From: CAWAMD01 sp963783045
GTDB lineage: Bacteria; Actinomycetota; Nitriliruptoria; Nitriliruptorales; Nitriliruptoraceae
Assembly (NCBI GenBank): GCA_963783045.1
Contig: CAWAMD010000005.1
Span: 992,001-1,056,000, forward strand
Length of the DNA stretch: 64,000 bases
Reading direction: 5' to 3'
Shown: piece after piece, positions 35,392 to 43,855 of the stretch
Numbering within the stretch: position 1 is the stretch's first letter
Layout of the letters: each line of letters opens with the position of its first letter
Translations under genes and position numbers: made by a program
The notes under the pieces: model-generated
Databases searched by the model: none
The model's input: only the letters and a program-made list of their open reading frames with translations
What the model was told of the DNA's origin: nothing

Positions 35392-36566
35392 CCGGTCCGC
35401 TCGCCTGGCTCGACGACGCCCTGGCCGAGCTCGACGCGGCCACGCTGCGCCGCTCCCTGCGTCACCACCGCGGCCCGGCCGGCCCCTGGCTCGACCTCGA
35501 GGTCGACGGCGGCAGCCGCCGGGTCCTGCACCTGTGCAGCAACTCCTACCTGGGCCTGGCGGAGCACCCTGCGGTGATCGAGGCCGCCGCTGATGCCGCC
35601 CGTCGCTTTGGGACGGGCTCGGGCGCCTCGCGGCTGATCACCGGCGGACAGTCGCTGCACCGCGACCTCGAGAAGGACCTCGCGGGATGGAAGGGCACCG
35701 ACGACGCCGTGCTGCTGTCCTCGGGGTACCTCGCGAACCTGGCGGTGGTCACGGCGCTGGTCGGCCGCGGCGACACGGTGGTCTCCGACGCGTTGAACCA
35801 CGCCTCGATCGTGGACGCGTGCCGGCTGTCAGGTGCCGAGGTCCGCGTCTACCGTCACGGCGACGCGACGCACGCGGAGCGGCTGCTCGCGGACGCGCCC
35901 GGCCGCCGGCTGCTGGTCACCGACGGCGTGTTCTCGATGGACGGGGACCTCGCGCCACTCCCGGCGCTGTGCGACGCCGCCGAACGTCACGGCGCGGCGG
36001 TCGTCGTCGACGACGCGCACGGGTCGGGCGTCGTCGGTCCTGACGGGCGCGGCACCGCCGCGCTGCTCGGCTGCGACGACCGGGTCGACGCGATCGTCGG
36101 CACGCTGTCCAAGGCCCTCGCCAGCACCGGCGGGTACGTCGCCGGGAGCGCCACCCTCGTGGAGTGGCTCCGCAACCGTGCCCGGCCCTTCATCTTCGAC
36201 ACCGCCCTGGCGGCCCCGGCGGTCGCCGCCGCCCACGCAGCGCTGACGATCGCCCGGCGCGAACCGCACCGGCGTACCCGGGTGTGCGCCCTCGCGACGC
36301 GGCTCGCGGACGCCCTGCGGAGCGCCGGCTACGACGTGCCGGTCCCCCGCGCGGCGATCGTGCCGGTCCTCATCGGCGACAACGACCGGGCGCTCGCGGC
36401 GATGCAGCATCTGCTCGCCCGTGACGTGCTCGCCGTTGCGGTCCGCCCCCCGTCGGTGCCGCCGGGGACCGCTCGGCTGCGAGCGACGGTGATGGCCACC
36501 CACACCGATGCCGACATCGCCCACGCCGTCGCGGTGTTCACCGATGCGCTGGCGGCCGCCGCATGA
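35388..36566 (+). CDS. bioF: 8-amino-7-oxononanoate synthase
   Basis: 392 residues from GTG 35388, overlapping the bioA stop (GTGA). Alpha-oxoamine synthase fold: CSNSYLGLAEHPAVIEAA, FGTGSGASRLITG, DALNHASIVDA, VVDDAHGSGVVG, and GTLSKALASTGGYVAG with the PLP Lys. Condenses pimeloyl-ACP/CoA with alanine to KAPA. No bioC/bioH-type pimelate genes are in the cluster. Stop overlaps bioD (ATGA). Confidence 0.95.
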   Translation: MTGPLAWLDDALAELDAATLRRSLRHHRGPAGPWLDLEVDGGSRRVLHLCSNSYLGLAEHPAVIEAAADAARRFGTGSGASRLITGGQSLHRDLEKDLAGWKGTDDAVLLSSGYLANLAVVTALVGRGDTVVSDALNHASIVDACRLSGAEVRVYRHGDATHAERLLADAPGRRLLVTDGVFSMDGDLAPLPALCDAAERHGAAVVVDDAHGSGVVGPDGRGTAALLGCDDRVDAIVGTLSKALASTGGYVAGSATLVEWLRNRARPFIFDTALAAPAVAAAHAALTIARREPHRRTRVCALATRLADALRSAGYDVPVPRAAIVPVLIGDNDRALAAMQHLLARDVLAVAVRPPSVPPGTARLRATVMATHTDADIAHAVAVFTDALAAAA

Positions 36567-37309
36567 GAGGCTGGGTGGTCACCGGGACCGACACGGGCAT
36601 CGGCAAGACGGTGACCGCCGCGGCGCTGTGCCGGTGTCTGCGGGACGCCGGCCGCGCAGTGGTCTACGTGAAGCCGGTCCAGTCGGGTGCCGCGGACGGC
36701 GACGACGACGCCGCCGACGTGGCCGCGCTCGCCGACGTGCCGACGATCACCGGTCCGGTGATCGGGCCGAGCCTCGCGCCGGCGACCGCGGCACGCATGG
36801 CCGGCGAGGCGCTGCGGCTGACCGAGCTCGTCGGCGTCGTGCGTGAGGCAGCGGCAGCGTTCCCCGACGCGGAGCTCGTCGTCGAGGGCGCCGGCGGGCT
36901 CCTCGTCGAGCTGACGACCGACCGGGCCACGGTCGCCGAGCTCGCGGAGGAGTGCGAGCTGCCGCTGCTCGTCGTCGTGCGCCCCGGTCTCGGCACGCTG
37001 AACCACACGGCCCTGACGATCGAGGCGGCCCGTCGCCGCGGACTCGAGGTGGCCGGGATCGTCGTGGCCCGCTACCCCGCGGATCCCGACCTCGCGACGC
37101 AGACGAACGGCGTCGACCTGGACACGATCGCGAGCCACCGCCTGCTCGGGGTGGTCCCCGACGTGCAGCCGCTCGACGCCGGCGCGCTCGCGACCGCCCG
37201 CGACTGGTTCGCGACCGAGCTCGGCGGTCGCTTCGACCGCGCCCGCTGGCTGGCGGCGCACGCCCACACCCGACTTCCCCCCGCTCCCGACCACCGCGAG
37301 GTGCCGTGA
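36563..37309 (+). CDS. bioD: Dethiobiotin synthetase
   Basis: 248 residues. P-loop GTDTGIGKT at residues 8-16, YVKPVQSG substrate Lys, VEGAGGLLVEL and VVRPGLGTLNHT. ATP-dependent ring closure of DAPA with CO2. Length is at the upper normal range because of a roughly 15-residue C-terminal tail. Overlaps bioF and bioB starts, so tightly coupled. Confidence 0.95.
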   Translation: MRGWVVTGTDTGIGKTVTAAALCRCLRDAGRAVVYVKPVQSGAADGDDDAADVAALADVPTITGPVIGPSLAPATAARMAGEALRLTELVGVVREAAAAFPDAELVVEGAGGLLVELTTDRATVAELAEECELPLLVVVRPGLGTLNHTALTIEAARRRGLEVAGIVVARYPADPDLATQTNGVDLDTIASHRLLGVVPDVQPLDAGALATARDWFATELGGRFDRARWLAAHAHTRLPPAPDHREVP

Positions 37310-38403
37310 TGTCCTCCCCCGATTCGACCGTCGTGCCGACCACGCCGCCGTACGACGCCGCCGCGGTCGCGGCGCTCGCCGGGGACCCGCAGGCGCTGAT
37401 CGCGGCGTGCGAGCAACGGCTGCTCGACCGCCGCGAGGAGCTCGACCCGACGCAGGTCTACGCACTCGCGACCGTCGACCCCGACGCGCCGCTGGGCGAC
37501 GCCACCGTGCTCGACGCCCTGCTGGACCTTGCCCATCGGGTGCGCGTGGCGTGGACGAGCGACGAGGTCGCGCTCGAGTCGATCGTGTCCGGCAAGACCG
37601 GCGGGTGCCCGGAGGACTGCTCGTTCTGCTCGCAGTCGTCCGTCTTCGACACGCTGGTCAAGCCCCAGCCGCTGCTGCGCGTCGACGAGGTCATCGAGGC
37701 GGCGACCGACGCCCAGAGGGCCGGCGCCAGCGAGTTCTGCATCGTCTACGCCGTCCGCGGCCCCGACGAGCGGCTCATGACGAACATCCTCGAGCTGACC
37801 GCGGCCGTACAGGCCAACACCCGGATGCAGGTGGCCGTGTCCGCCGGGATCCTCGACGAGGATCAGGCGCAGCGCCTCGCCGACGCCGGCGTGGTCAAGT
37901 ACAACCACAACCTCGAGGCCGCCCGCTCCTTCTTCCCGTCGATCGTCGGCACCCACTCCTGGGAGGAGCGTCACCGCACCCTCGAGCTCGTCGCCGACCA
38001 CGGCATGGAGGTGTGCTCCGGCGGCATCGTCGGCATGGGCGAGACCCCGGTGCAGCGCGCCGAGCTGGCGCTCGAGCTCGCCGCCTTCCGCCCGACCGAG
38101 ACGCCGCTGAACTTCCTGAACCCGCGCCCCGGCACGCCGCTGGCGACCCGGACGCCGCTCACGCCGCGTGAGGCGCTGCACGCCATCGCCCTGTTCCGGT
38201 TCGCGCTCCCCTGGACCCTGCTCCGGCTGGCCGGCGGCCGCGAGGTGGCGCTCGCCGACCTCGCCGGCGCGGGGATCCTCGGCGGCGTGAACGGACTCAT
38301 CATCGGCAACTACCTGACCACCCTCGGCCAGTCGCCCCAGCAGGACCTGCAGATGCTCAACGACCTGGACGTGCCCGTCCGGGCGCTGCAGGACGTGCTC
38401 TGA
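37309..38403 (+). CDS. bioB: Biotin synthase (radical SAM)
   Basis: 364 residues from ATG 37309 (GTG 37306 is an alternative). Radical-SAM cluster motif GGCPEDCSFCSQS (CxxxCxxC), YNHNLEA, GIVGMGE and FLNPRPGTPLA typical of BioB. Inserts sulfur into dethiobiotin. The N-terminus is about 45 residues longer than the E. coli enzyme before the alignment begins. A BsaP-like gene follows, as in other actinobacteria whose biotin synthase needs that auxiliary Fe-S protein. Confidence 0.95.
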   Translation: MSSPDSTVVPTTPPYDAAAVAALAGDPQALIAACEQRLLDRREELDPTQVYALATVDPDAPLGDATVLDALLDLAHRVRVAWTSDEVALESIVSGKTGGCPEDCSFCSQSSVFDTLVKPQPLLRVDEVIEAATDAQRAGASEFCIVYAVRGPDERLMTNILELTAAVQANTRMQVAVSAGILDEDQAQRLADAGVVKYNHNLEAARSFFPSIVGTHSWEERHRTLELVADHGMEVCSGGIVGMGETPVQRAELALELAAFRPTETPLNFLNPRPGTPLATRTPLTPREALHAIALFRFALPWTLLRLAGGREVALADLAGAGILGGVNGLIIGNYLTTLGQSPQQDLQMLNDLDVPVRALQDVL

Positions 38404-38461
38404 TCAGCCCGGGCCGCGCCTACCCGCTCCGGTCCGTGCCACCGGCGAGACGGCAGCGGCG

Positions 38462-38809
38462 GTGAGCGCTCCGTTCTGTCCCGCCTGTGGTACCGCCGGC
38501 ACGCCCGGCAGCGCCGGACACGAGCGCTGCGCCCAGGCGCTGGTGCTCGACCCGCCCCGGTTCTGTGACCGGTGCGGCCGGCGGCTCGACGTGCAGATCT
38601 ACCCGCGGGGCTACCGGGCGACGTGCCGTCGCTGCGATCGCGTGCACCCGGCGCGTGGACGTCATCCCGCCGCGTCGGACGGACGAGCCGTGATCAGTGA
38701 CCGTCGGCGGTCTCCTGGGCGACGCGGCTCGCGGCCTCACGCCGCTCGTCCTGCTCGGCCGCGGCCTGCCGCCGGGTCGCCTCGACGTCGGGGCCGGGGA
38801 CGACGCTGA
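38462..38809 (+). CDS. bsaP: Biotin synthase auxiliary protein-like (BsaP)
   Basis: 115 residues from GTG. Cys pairs FCPACG, ERC, FCDRCGRRLDVQIYPRGYRATCRRC: the second half matches the small Fe-S protein BsaP found after bioB in actinobacteria, which supports biotin synthase by delivering or stabilising its cluster. The usual protein is about 70-80 residues; here an Arg/Pro-rich extension of about 45 residues overlaps the convergent antiporter gene by 116 bases, so a missed stop or frameshift near 38660-38700 is possible. Confidence 0.72.
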   Translation: MSAPFCPACGTAGTPGSAGHERCAQALVLDPPRFCDRCGRRLDVQIYPRGYRATCRRCDRVHPARGRHPAASDGRAVISDRRRSPGRRGSRPHAARPARPRPAAGSPRRRGRGRR

Positions 38810-40571
38810 CGACGAGGTCGCCGGGGCGCGCGTCGAGGTCGTCCTGGGACACGACGTGGAGCTGCCCGTCGCGGATGCGGAACAGCGGCAGGACGCTGCC
38901 GTCGTAGGTGGCACAGAAGTCGTCGAAGCCGAACTCCTCCGACAGCTTCGTCCGCTTGACGACCGCCCCGTCGGCGAACCGTTGGCTGATCGCATGAAAG
39001 GTCGCGTCGTCCCCGAAGGCGAGGCGGCCGCGCAGCTCGTGGGTGACCTCGCGGTCGGTGCCTGGCTCGCGGTCCGCCGGGAGCTGGAAGACGTGCTTGC
39101 GGCCGAGCCGGTCGATGAAGCGCAGCGCCGCCAGCGAGTTGAACTCCTCGTTCTGGGTCATCGCCACCATCCAGCCGATGCCCTCGAGGCGCACGTGCTC
39201 GAGCGCGTCCTCCTCGAGGATCGAGCCGGGGTGGACGGCGAGCCCCTGCAGGCGGGCGGCGGCGAGGTCGTGGCGGTTGGTCGGGATCATCAGGACCCGG
39301 AACCCGGCGGCCGACAGGGTCTCGCCGATCCGGCGCGCCCAGGCGTGTGCACCGACGAGCACGATCCCCTGCGGGTCGGGGTCGGCGACGCCGAGCGCCC
39401 GGGCCAGGGGCGCCGCCGTCAGCCCGTAGACGAGCGCGGTCCCGACGATGACGGAGAAGACGTAGGGCACGAGCAGCTCGGCCTTGGCGACCCCGGCGTC
39501 GCTCAGACGGAGCGCGAAGACGCTGGCCACGGAGGCCGCCACGATCCCCCGCGGGGCCATCCAGCCGACGACCACCCGCTCCTGCCAGCGCATCTCGGAC
39601 CCGGCGGTGGACAGGGCGGCGGCCAGCGGCCGCGCGACGAGGACGAGGATCGCGAGGTAGACCAGGATGGACCATCCGAGCCCGGCGAAGTCGGCGAGCT
39701 CGAGCCGGGCCGCGAGCACCACGAACAGGACCGAGGTGAGCAGCACCCCGACGGTCTCGCCGAACTCGACGATGTGGCGGACCGGCACGGAGCGCTGGTT
39801 CGCCATCGCGACACCCATGATGGTCGTGGCGAGCAGCCCGGACTCCGGCCGGACGAGGTTGGACCCGGCGAAGGCGAGCACGACCATCCCGACGGTCACG
39901 GGGATCTCGAGATGGTGGGCCACGAGGTAGTGCTTGAGGGCGCTGACGAGGAGCCAGGCGGCGGCCACGCCGACGAGCGCACCCACGGCCCCGGTGACGA
40001 GGAGCCCGAGGAGCACCGCGAGGGTGAAGTGCTGGCCCTCGGCGCCCACCAGGATCACCTCGAAGACGAGGACCGCGAGGACGGCCCCGATCGGGTCGAT
40101 GAAGATCCCCTCCCACTTGATCGCGGATCCCAGGCGCGCCGAGGGACGGATGTGGCGCAGCAGCGGCAGGACGACCGTCGGTCCGGACACCACCAGGATG
40201 GATGCGAGCAGGAGCGACAGCCGCCAGTCGAAGTCCAGCAGGAAGCGCGCGGCGAGGGTCGCGACGGCGATCGTGACGAGGGCACCGACCGTGATCAGTC
40301 GGCGGACGACGACCCGCACCTCACGGATCTCGGTGAAGCGCAGGCTCAGCCCGCCGTCGAAGAGGATGATGCCGACGGCGAGCGACACGAGCGCCGGCAG
40401 GACCTCGCCGATGAGCGCATCCGGGTCCAGCAGCCCGAGGACGGGGCCGGCCACGAACCCGCCGAGCAGCAGGAGCAGGATGGACGGCAGGCGCAGCCGG
40501 TCCGCGACCCACTGGGCGGCGATGCCGAGCACGATGATGCCGGCCACCCCGAGCAGGAGCGCCTCGTCCAC
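38694..40571 (-). CDS. CPA1/NhaP-type cation:proton antiporter with RCK domain
   Basis: 625 residues. Twelve or thirteen TM helices (about 5-400) with LFDGGLSL, EGIFIDPIGAVLAVLVFE (acidic ion-binding region) and GWMAPRGIVAAS, then a TrkA-N/RCK Rossmann domain (about 405-530, IVLVGAHAWARRIGETL) and a TrkA-C-like part (about 540-600) with a charged helical tail. Exchanges Na+ or K+ for H+ at the membrane, gated by ligand binding at the RCK domain. Transcribed alone; its 3' end overlaps the bsaP extension. Confidence 0.9.
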   Translation of the reverse strand: MDEALLLGVAGIIVLGIAAQWVADRLRLPSILLLLLGGFVAGPVLGLLDPDALIGEVLPALVSLAVGIILFDGGLSLRFTEIREVRVVVRRLITVGALVTIAVATLAARFLLDFDWRLSLLLASILVVSGPTVVLPLLRHIRPSARLGSAIKWEGIFIDPIGAVLAVLVFEVILVGAEGQHFTLAVLLGLLVTGAVGALVGVAAAWLLVSALKHYLVAHHLEIPVTVGMVVLAFAGSNLVRPESGLLATTIMGVAMANQRSVPVRHIVEFGETVGVLLTSVLFVVLAARLELADFAGLGWSILVYLAILVLVARPLAAALSTAGSEMRWQERVVVGWMAPRGIVAASVASVFALRLSDAGVAKAELLVPYVFSVIVGTALVYGLTAAPLARALGVADPDPQGIVLVGAHAWARRIGETLSAAGFRVLMIPTNRHDLAAARLQGLAVHPGSILEEDALEHVRLEGIGWMVAMTQNEEFNSLAALRFIDRLGRKHVFQLPADREPGTDREVTHELRGRLAFGDDATFHAISQRFADGAVVKRTKLSEEFGFDDFCATYDGSVLPLFRIRDGQLHVVSQDDLDARPGDLVVSVVPGPDVEATRRQAAAEQDERREAASRVAQETADGH

Positions 40572-40607
40572 ACCGATCCCTTCGTCATGTCAGGCGGTGT
40601 GACGCGG

Positions 40608-43220
40608 TCAGACGCCGGCGACCCGCTCCGCCTCACGGCTGCGATCACCGTCGCCGGCTTCCACCGGCGCGGCATGGCGCCGAGCCCAGAGCGCCAGCAT
40701 CGCCGGCAGGACGATGATGCTGGAGAGCAGGGCGAAGCCGATCGTAACGGCCGTGACGAACCCGAACTGCTGCATGGGTGGGACGCTCGACAGCATCAGC
40801 ACCCCGAACCCGGCGATCGTCGTCAGCGCGGACCCGACGAGCGCGCCGCCGGTGTGCTGCAGGGTGAGGCGCATGGCCTCGAACGTGTCGGGATGGCGTC
40901 GGCGATCCTCGAGGAACCGGTTGACGACGTGGATGCCGAAGGGCACGCCGATCCCGATGGCCAGCGCCGACACCATGGCGGTCATGACGTTGAAGGGGAT
41001 GCCCACGGCCGCCATGAGGCCGAGCACCCAGGCGACCACCACCGCGACCGACAGGATGGCGAGGACGCCGAGCATGGGCTTGCGCTCACGGAACCAGAAG
41101 ACGAGCGCGAGGATCAGCATCGATGCGACCAGCGTGTAGACGAGCGAGCGGACCTGGCTGGCCTGCAGCTCGGTCATGACCGTGTTGATCAGGATCGGGT
41201 CCGAGGTCAGCGACACGTCGAGTCCGGCGCCGGTGAGCGGCTGTGCGTCCGCGTTCAGGTCGTCGACCAGCTGGCTGACCGTGTCGCCCGAGGTGGTCGA
41301 CACCCGCACCACGGTCGCGTCGTACCCGCCCTGCCCGTCCGGGGAGAGCAGGCTGGCGGCGGTGGGGTCGACGGCGAGCAGCGCGTCGTAGAGCGCGCCC
41401 ACGTCGGCGCTGTCGCTGACCTGGCCACCGCCGAGGATGCCGGCGGCCTGCGACTGCTGCACCAGCGTCGCGATCGCTGCCGGATCGACCGCAGGGGTCT
41501 GGCCCTGACCGGTGGCCTGGCCGCCGGTGGCCTGGTCCCCGGCCTGAGCCTGGCCGGGCTGCTGGCCCTGCTGCTGGGCCAGCATCGCGATCTGCTGGAT
41601 GCGGCTCAGCACGGACTCGACCTGCGGTCGGCCGTCGAAGGTGCGCACGTCCGCGTCGTCGGCCAGCCCCTGCTGGAACGCGACGAGCGCCTGCAGGGCC
41701 GCCGGCGTCGCAACGTCGCCCTCGACGAGCACGCTCGTGGACTCGGCCACGTCACCGCCGAAGGCGTCGGTGACCTCGTTGACCGTCTTGAGCGCCTGCG
41801 AGTCCCTCGGGAAGAAGTCGGTGTTGGAGAACTGCGTCGACAGCTGCGTCGCACCGCCGGCGCCGACCAGCGTCACGACCCCGGCGACCGCCAGGACCTT
41901 CCACGGGTGGTGCACGGCGTAGGGCGTGAACTCGGCGCTCAGCCGGCCCAGCAGCGACGGGTGGCCGTCGTCGCGGACCCGGACGGGCTTCAGGCTGCCC
42001 CGCCGGTCGCGCCACCGGTCCACGAGCAGCCGGACCGCCGGCACGAAGGTGAGCATGATGATGAAGGCGGAGGCGACACCGACGGCGGCGAAGACCCCGA
42101 AGTCGCGCAGGGGCGGCAGCGGGTTCGTGAGGTTCGTGAGGAAGCCGACGACGGTCGTGATCGTCGCGAGCAGCAGGGCGACGCCGACGGCACCGATGGC
42201 CCGGTCGGCGCTGGCAACCGGCGCCTCGCCGAGCCCCCGCTCCTCCCGGTAGCGCATGGTGAGGTGGATGCCGTAGTCCACACCCAGACCGATGAGCAGG
42301 ATCGGGATGGCCATCGCCATCTCGCTCATCCCGCCGGTCCAGCCGAGGAACGCGGGGCCGAGCAGCGTCGAGATGCCCTGCATCCACACGATCGTCATGC
42401 CGAGGCCGACGAGGGAGACGACGACGTCGAGGGCGTTGCGGTAGATCGCGATCAGGATGAGGATGATGAGCAGGAACGCGACGCCGAGGAGCTTGCTCAG
42501 CTGTGAGGTGATCTTCTCGTTCACCTCGTTCGACAGCAGCTCGAAGTTGAAGGGCCGGACGTCGTAGCCGGGTGCAGCGACGTCGAGGTCGCCCATGGCG
42601 AGCAGCGCCTTGCGGACCACCGGCGACTGGTCGGTCGCACCGGTTGCCTGCGACGAGTCGCCCTGGAGGAAGACGAGGACCATGCCGGCGGTCGCGTCAC
42701 CGCCCTGCACCTCGCCGCCGAGCAGCGTCGCGACCTGGCCGCGCTGGGCCTCGGGAAGCTGTCGGAGCGCGGCGGTGTAGAGCTGGTCGATGGCGTCGTC
42801 GTCGAGCGTGGCCGGGTCCACGCCGCGTGCCTGCGCGGCCCGCAGCACCAGGTCGGCGTAGGTCATGATCGCCGGCTGCCCGCCGCGATCGGCGAGCGCC
42901 GCCGCGACGGTCGGGTTCGCCTGGAGCTGGCGGCGGATCTCGTTCGCCGCGGCGATCCCGGCGGGACTCAGCACGTCCCCGCCGCCGTCGGCGAAGACGG
43001 CGACCTGCGCGACCGTGGCCTTGGCGCCCTGGAACTCGTCGGCGATGCGCTGGGACGCACGGGCAGCCGGGTTGTCCGGCACGAAGTTCTCGAAGCCCTG
43101 CTGCTGCACCTGCTGGCCGGACAGCGCACCGAACACGCCGCTCAGGACGAGCGCGGCCACCACGAGCAGACCGGGGTGCGAGCGCACGGCTCGCCGCAGG
43201 GCACCAAGAAACAGATCCAC
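40608..43220 (-). CDS. MMPL/RND-family membrane transporter
   Basis: About 870 residues from GTG 43220; a TTG 16 codons upstream is less likely because it falls in the operator region. Two repeats of one TM + periplasmic domain + five or six TM: first sterol-sensing-like block around residues 240-400 (IPILLIGLGVDYGIHLTMRYRE), second around 700-860 (SALAIGIGVPFGIHVVNRF). The second periplasmic loop has a Gln/Gly-rich low-complexity stretch. Actinobacterial MMPL/HpnN-like proteins export lipids or hopanoid-type compounds. Divergent MarR regulator next door. Confidence 0.88.
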   Translation of the reverse strand: MDLFLGALRRAVRSHPGLLVVAALVLSGVFGALSGQQVQQQGFENFVPDNPAARASQRIADEFQGAKATVAQVAVFADGGGDVLSPAGIAAANEIRRQLQANPTVAAALADRGGQPAIMTYADLVLRAAQARGVDPATLDDDAIDQLYTAALRQLPEAQRGQVATLLGGEVQGGDATAGMVLVFLQGDSSQATGATDQSPVVRKALLAMGDLDVAAPGYDVRPFNFELLSNEVNEKITSQLSKLLGVAFLLIILILIAIYRNALDVVVSLVGLGMTIVWMQGISTLLGPAFLGWTGGMSEMAMAIPILLIGLGVDYGIHLTMRYREERGLGEAPVASADRAIGAVGVALLLATITTVVGFLTNLTNPLPPLRDFGVFAAVGVASAFIIMLTFVPAVRLLVDRWRDRRGSLKPVRVRDDGHPSLLGRLSAEFTPYAVHHPWKVLAVAGVVTLVGAGGATQLSTQFSNTDFFPRDSQALKTVNEVTDAFGGDVAESTSVLVEGDVATPAALQALVAFQQGLADDADVRTFDGRPQVESVLSRIQQIAMLAQQQGQQPGQAQAGDQATGGQATGQGQTPAVDPAAIATLVQQSQAAGILGGGQVSDSADVGALYDALLAVDPTAASLLSPDGQGGYDATVVRVSTTSGDTVSQLVDDLNADAQPLTGAGLDVSLTSDPILINTVMTELQASQVRSLVYTLVASMLILALVFWFRERKPMLGVLAILSVAVVVAWVLGLMAAVGIPFNVMTAMVSALAIGIGVPFGIHVVNRFLEDRRRHPDTFEAMRLTLQHTGGALVGSALTTIAGFGVLMLSSVPPMQQFGFVTAVTIGFALLSSIIVLPAMLALWARRHAAPVEAGDGDRSREAERVAGV

Positions 43221-43255
43221 GGGAGGAACCTCGCCGACGAGGAGGGTGCAGATAT

Positions 43256-43268
43256 TTGCGCGCCGCAA
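43256..43268. promoter_or_regulatory. MarR-type operator between MMPL and MarR genes
   Basis: Perfect inverted repeat TTGCG-CGC-CGCAA within the divergent intergenic region, flanked by A/T bases. MarR proteins commonly bind TTGC-n-GCAA sites near their own promoters. Likely controls both genes. Confidence 0.5.
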
Positions 43269-43333
43269 TAGTATCGACCCGCAACACCTGCCGGTCGAAT
43301 CGAATCTGCGCAGGCGAGCGCAGGGAGCGCGCC

Positions 43334-43846
43334 ATGGTCATGCCGTCGCCCGCGGCCCCGTCTCCTGCCTCCGGCGGGGGCCACCCAGGGCGTTCACTCG
43401 ACCCGCACCGTGTCCGCGCCGCTGGCGAGGTCACCCGCGCCGTGGAGCGCGTCCGCCGACTCGGCGGCGAGATCTGGCGCCTCCTCGAGGCCGAGACGGG
43501 GCTCTCCCCGTCGCAGAGCGCCGCGCTCGAGGCCATCGCCGACGGGGCGCGGCAGGTCCGCGAGGTGGCAGACGCCTGCCGGCAGCACGTGTCGAGTGCC
43601 TCGCGGCTGGTGGACGGTCTCGTCACGACCGGGCTCGTCAGCCGGACGGCCGATCCCGCCGACCGCCGCGCGGTCTGCCTCACCCTCACCGACGCCGGCC
43701 GTGCCGAGGCGGAGCGGCTCACCGACTTCCACGTGCGGATGCTGGCCCGCATCCTCGAGTCGTTCACCCCTGAGGACGCGGACCGACTCGCCCGCCTCAT
43801 GGAACGCTTCGCCGACGCGGCCGAGCGGGAGATCACCGAAGGCTAA
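43334..43846 (+). CDS. MarR-family transcriptional regulator
   Basis: 170 residues from ATG 43334 (AGGGAG upstream). Winged HTH: LSPSQSAALEAIADGARQVREVADACRQHVSSASRLVDGLVTTGLVSR, wing DPADRRAVCLTLTDAGR, dimerising helices at both ends. Divergent from the MMPL exporter, so it probably represses it in response to a lipid or xenobiotic. Followed 9 bases later by an MFS gene on the same strand, perhaps in the same regulon. Confidence 0.9.
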   Translation: MVMPSPAAPSPASGGGHPGRSLDPHRVRAAGEVTRAVERVRRLGGEIWRLLEAETGLSPSQSAALEAIADGARQVREVADACRQHVSSASRLVDGLVTTGLVSRTADPADRRAVCLTLTDAGRAEAERLTDFHVRMLARILESFTPEDADRLARLMERFADAAEREITEG

Positions 43847-43855
43847 CGTCGAGGT

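Noticed and set aside
38697..42506. A 1,269-codon open frame on the plus strand opposite the antiporter and MMPL genes
   Set aside because: It is the antisense of two genes with clear family motifs; its product is His/Asp/Glu/Arg-rich low complexity, a usual shadow in high-GC DNA.
43221..43268. TTG start at 43268 for the MMPL gene
   Set aside because: It falls in the MarR operator and adds a Cys-containing stretch unlike MMPL N-termini; GTG 43220 fits better.
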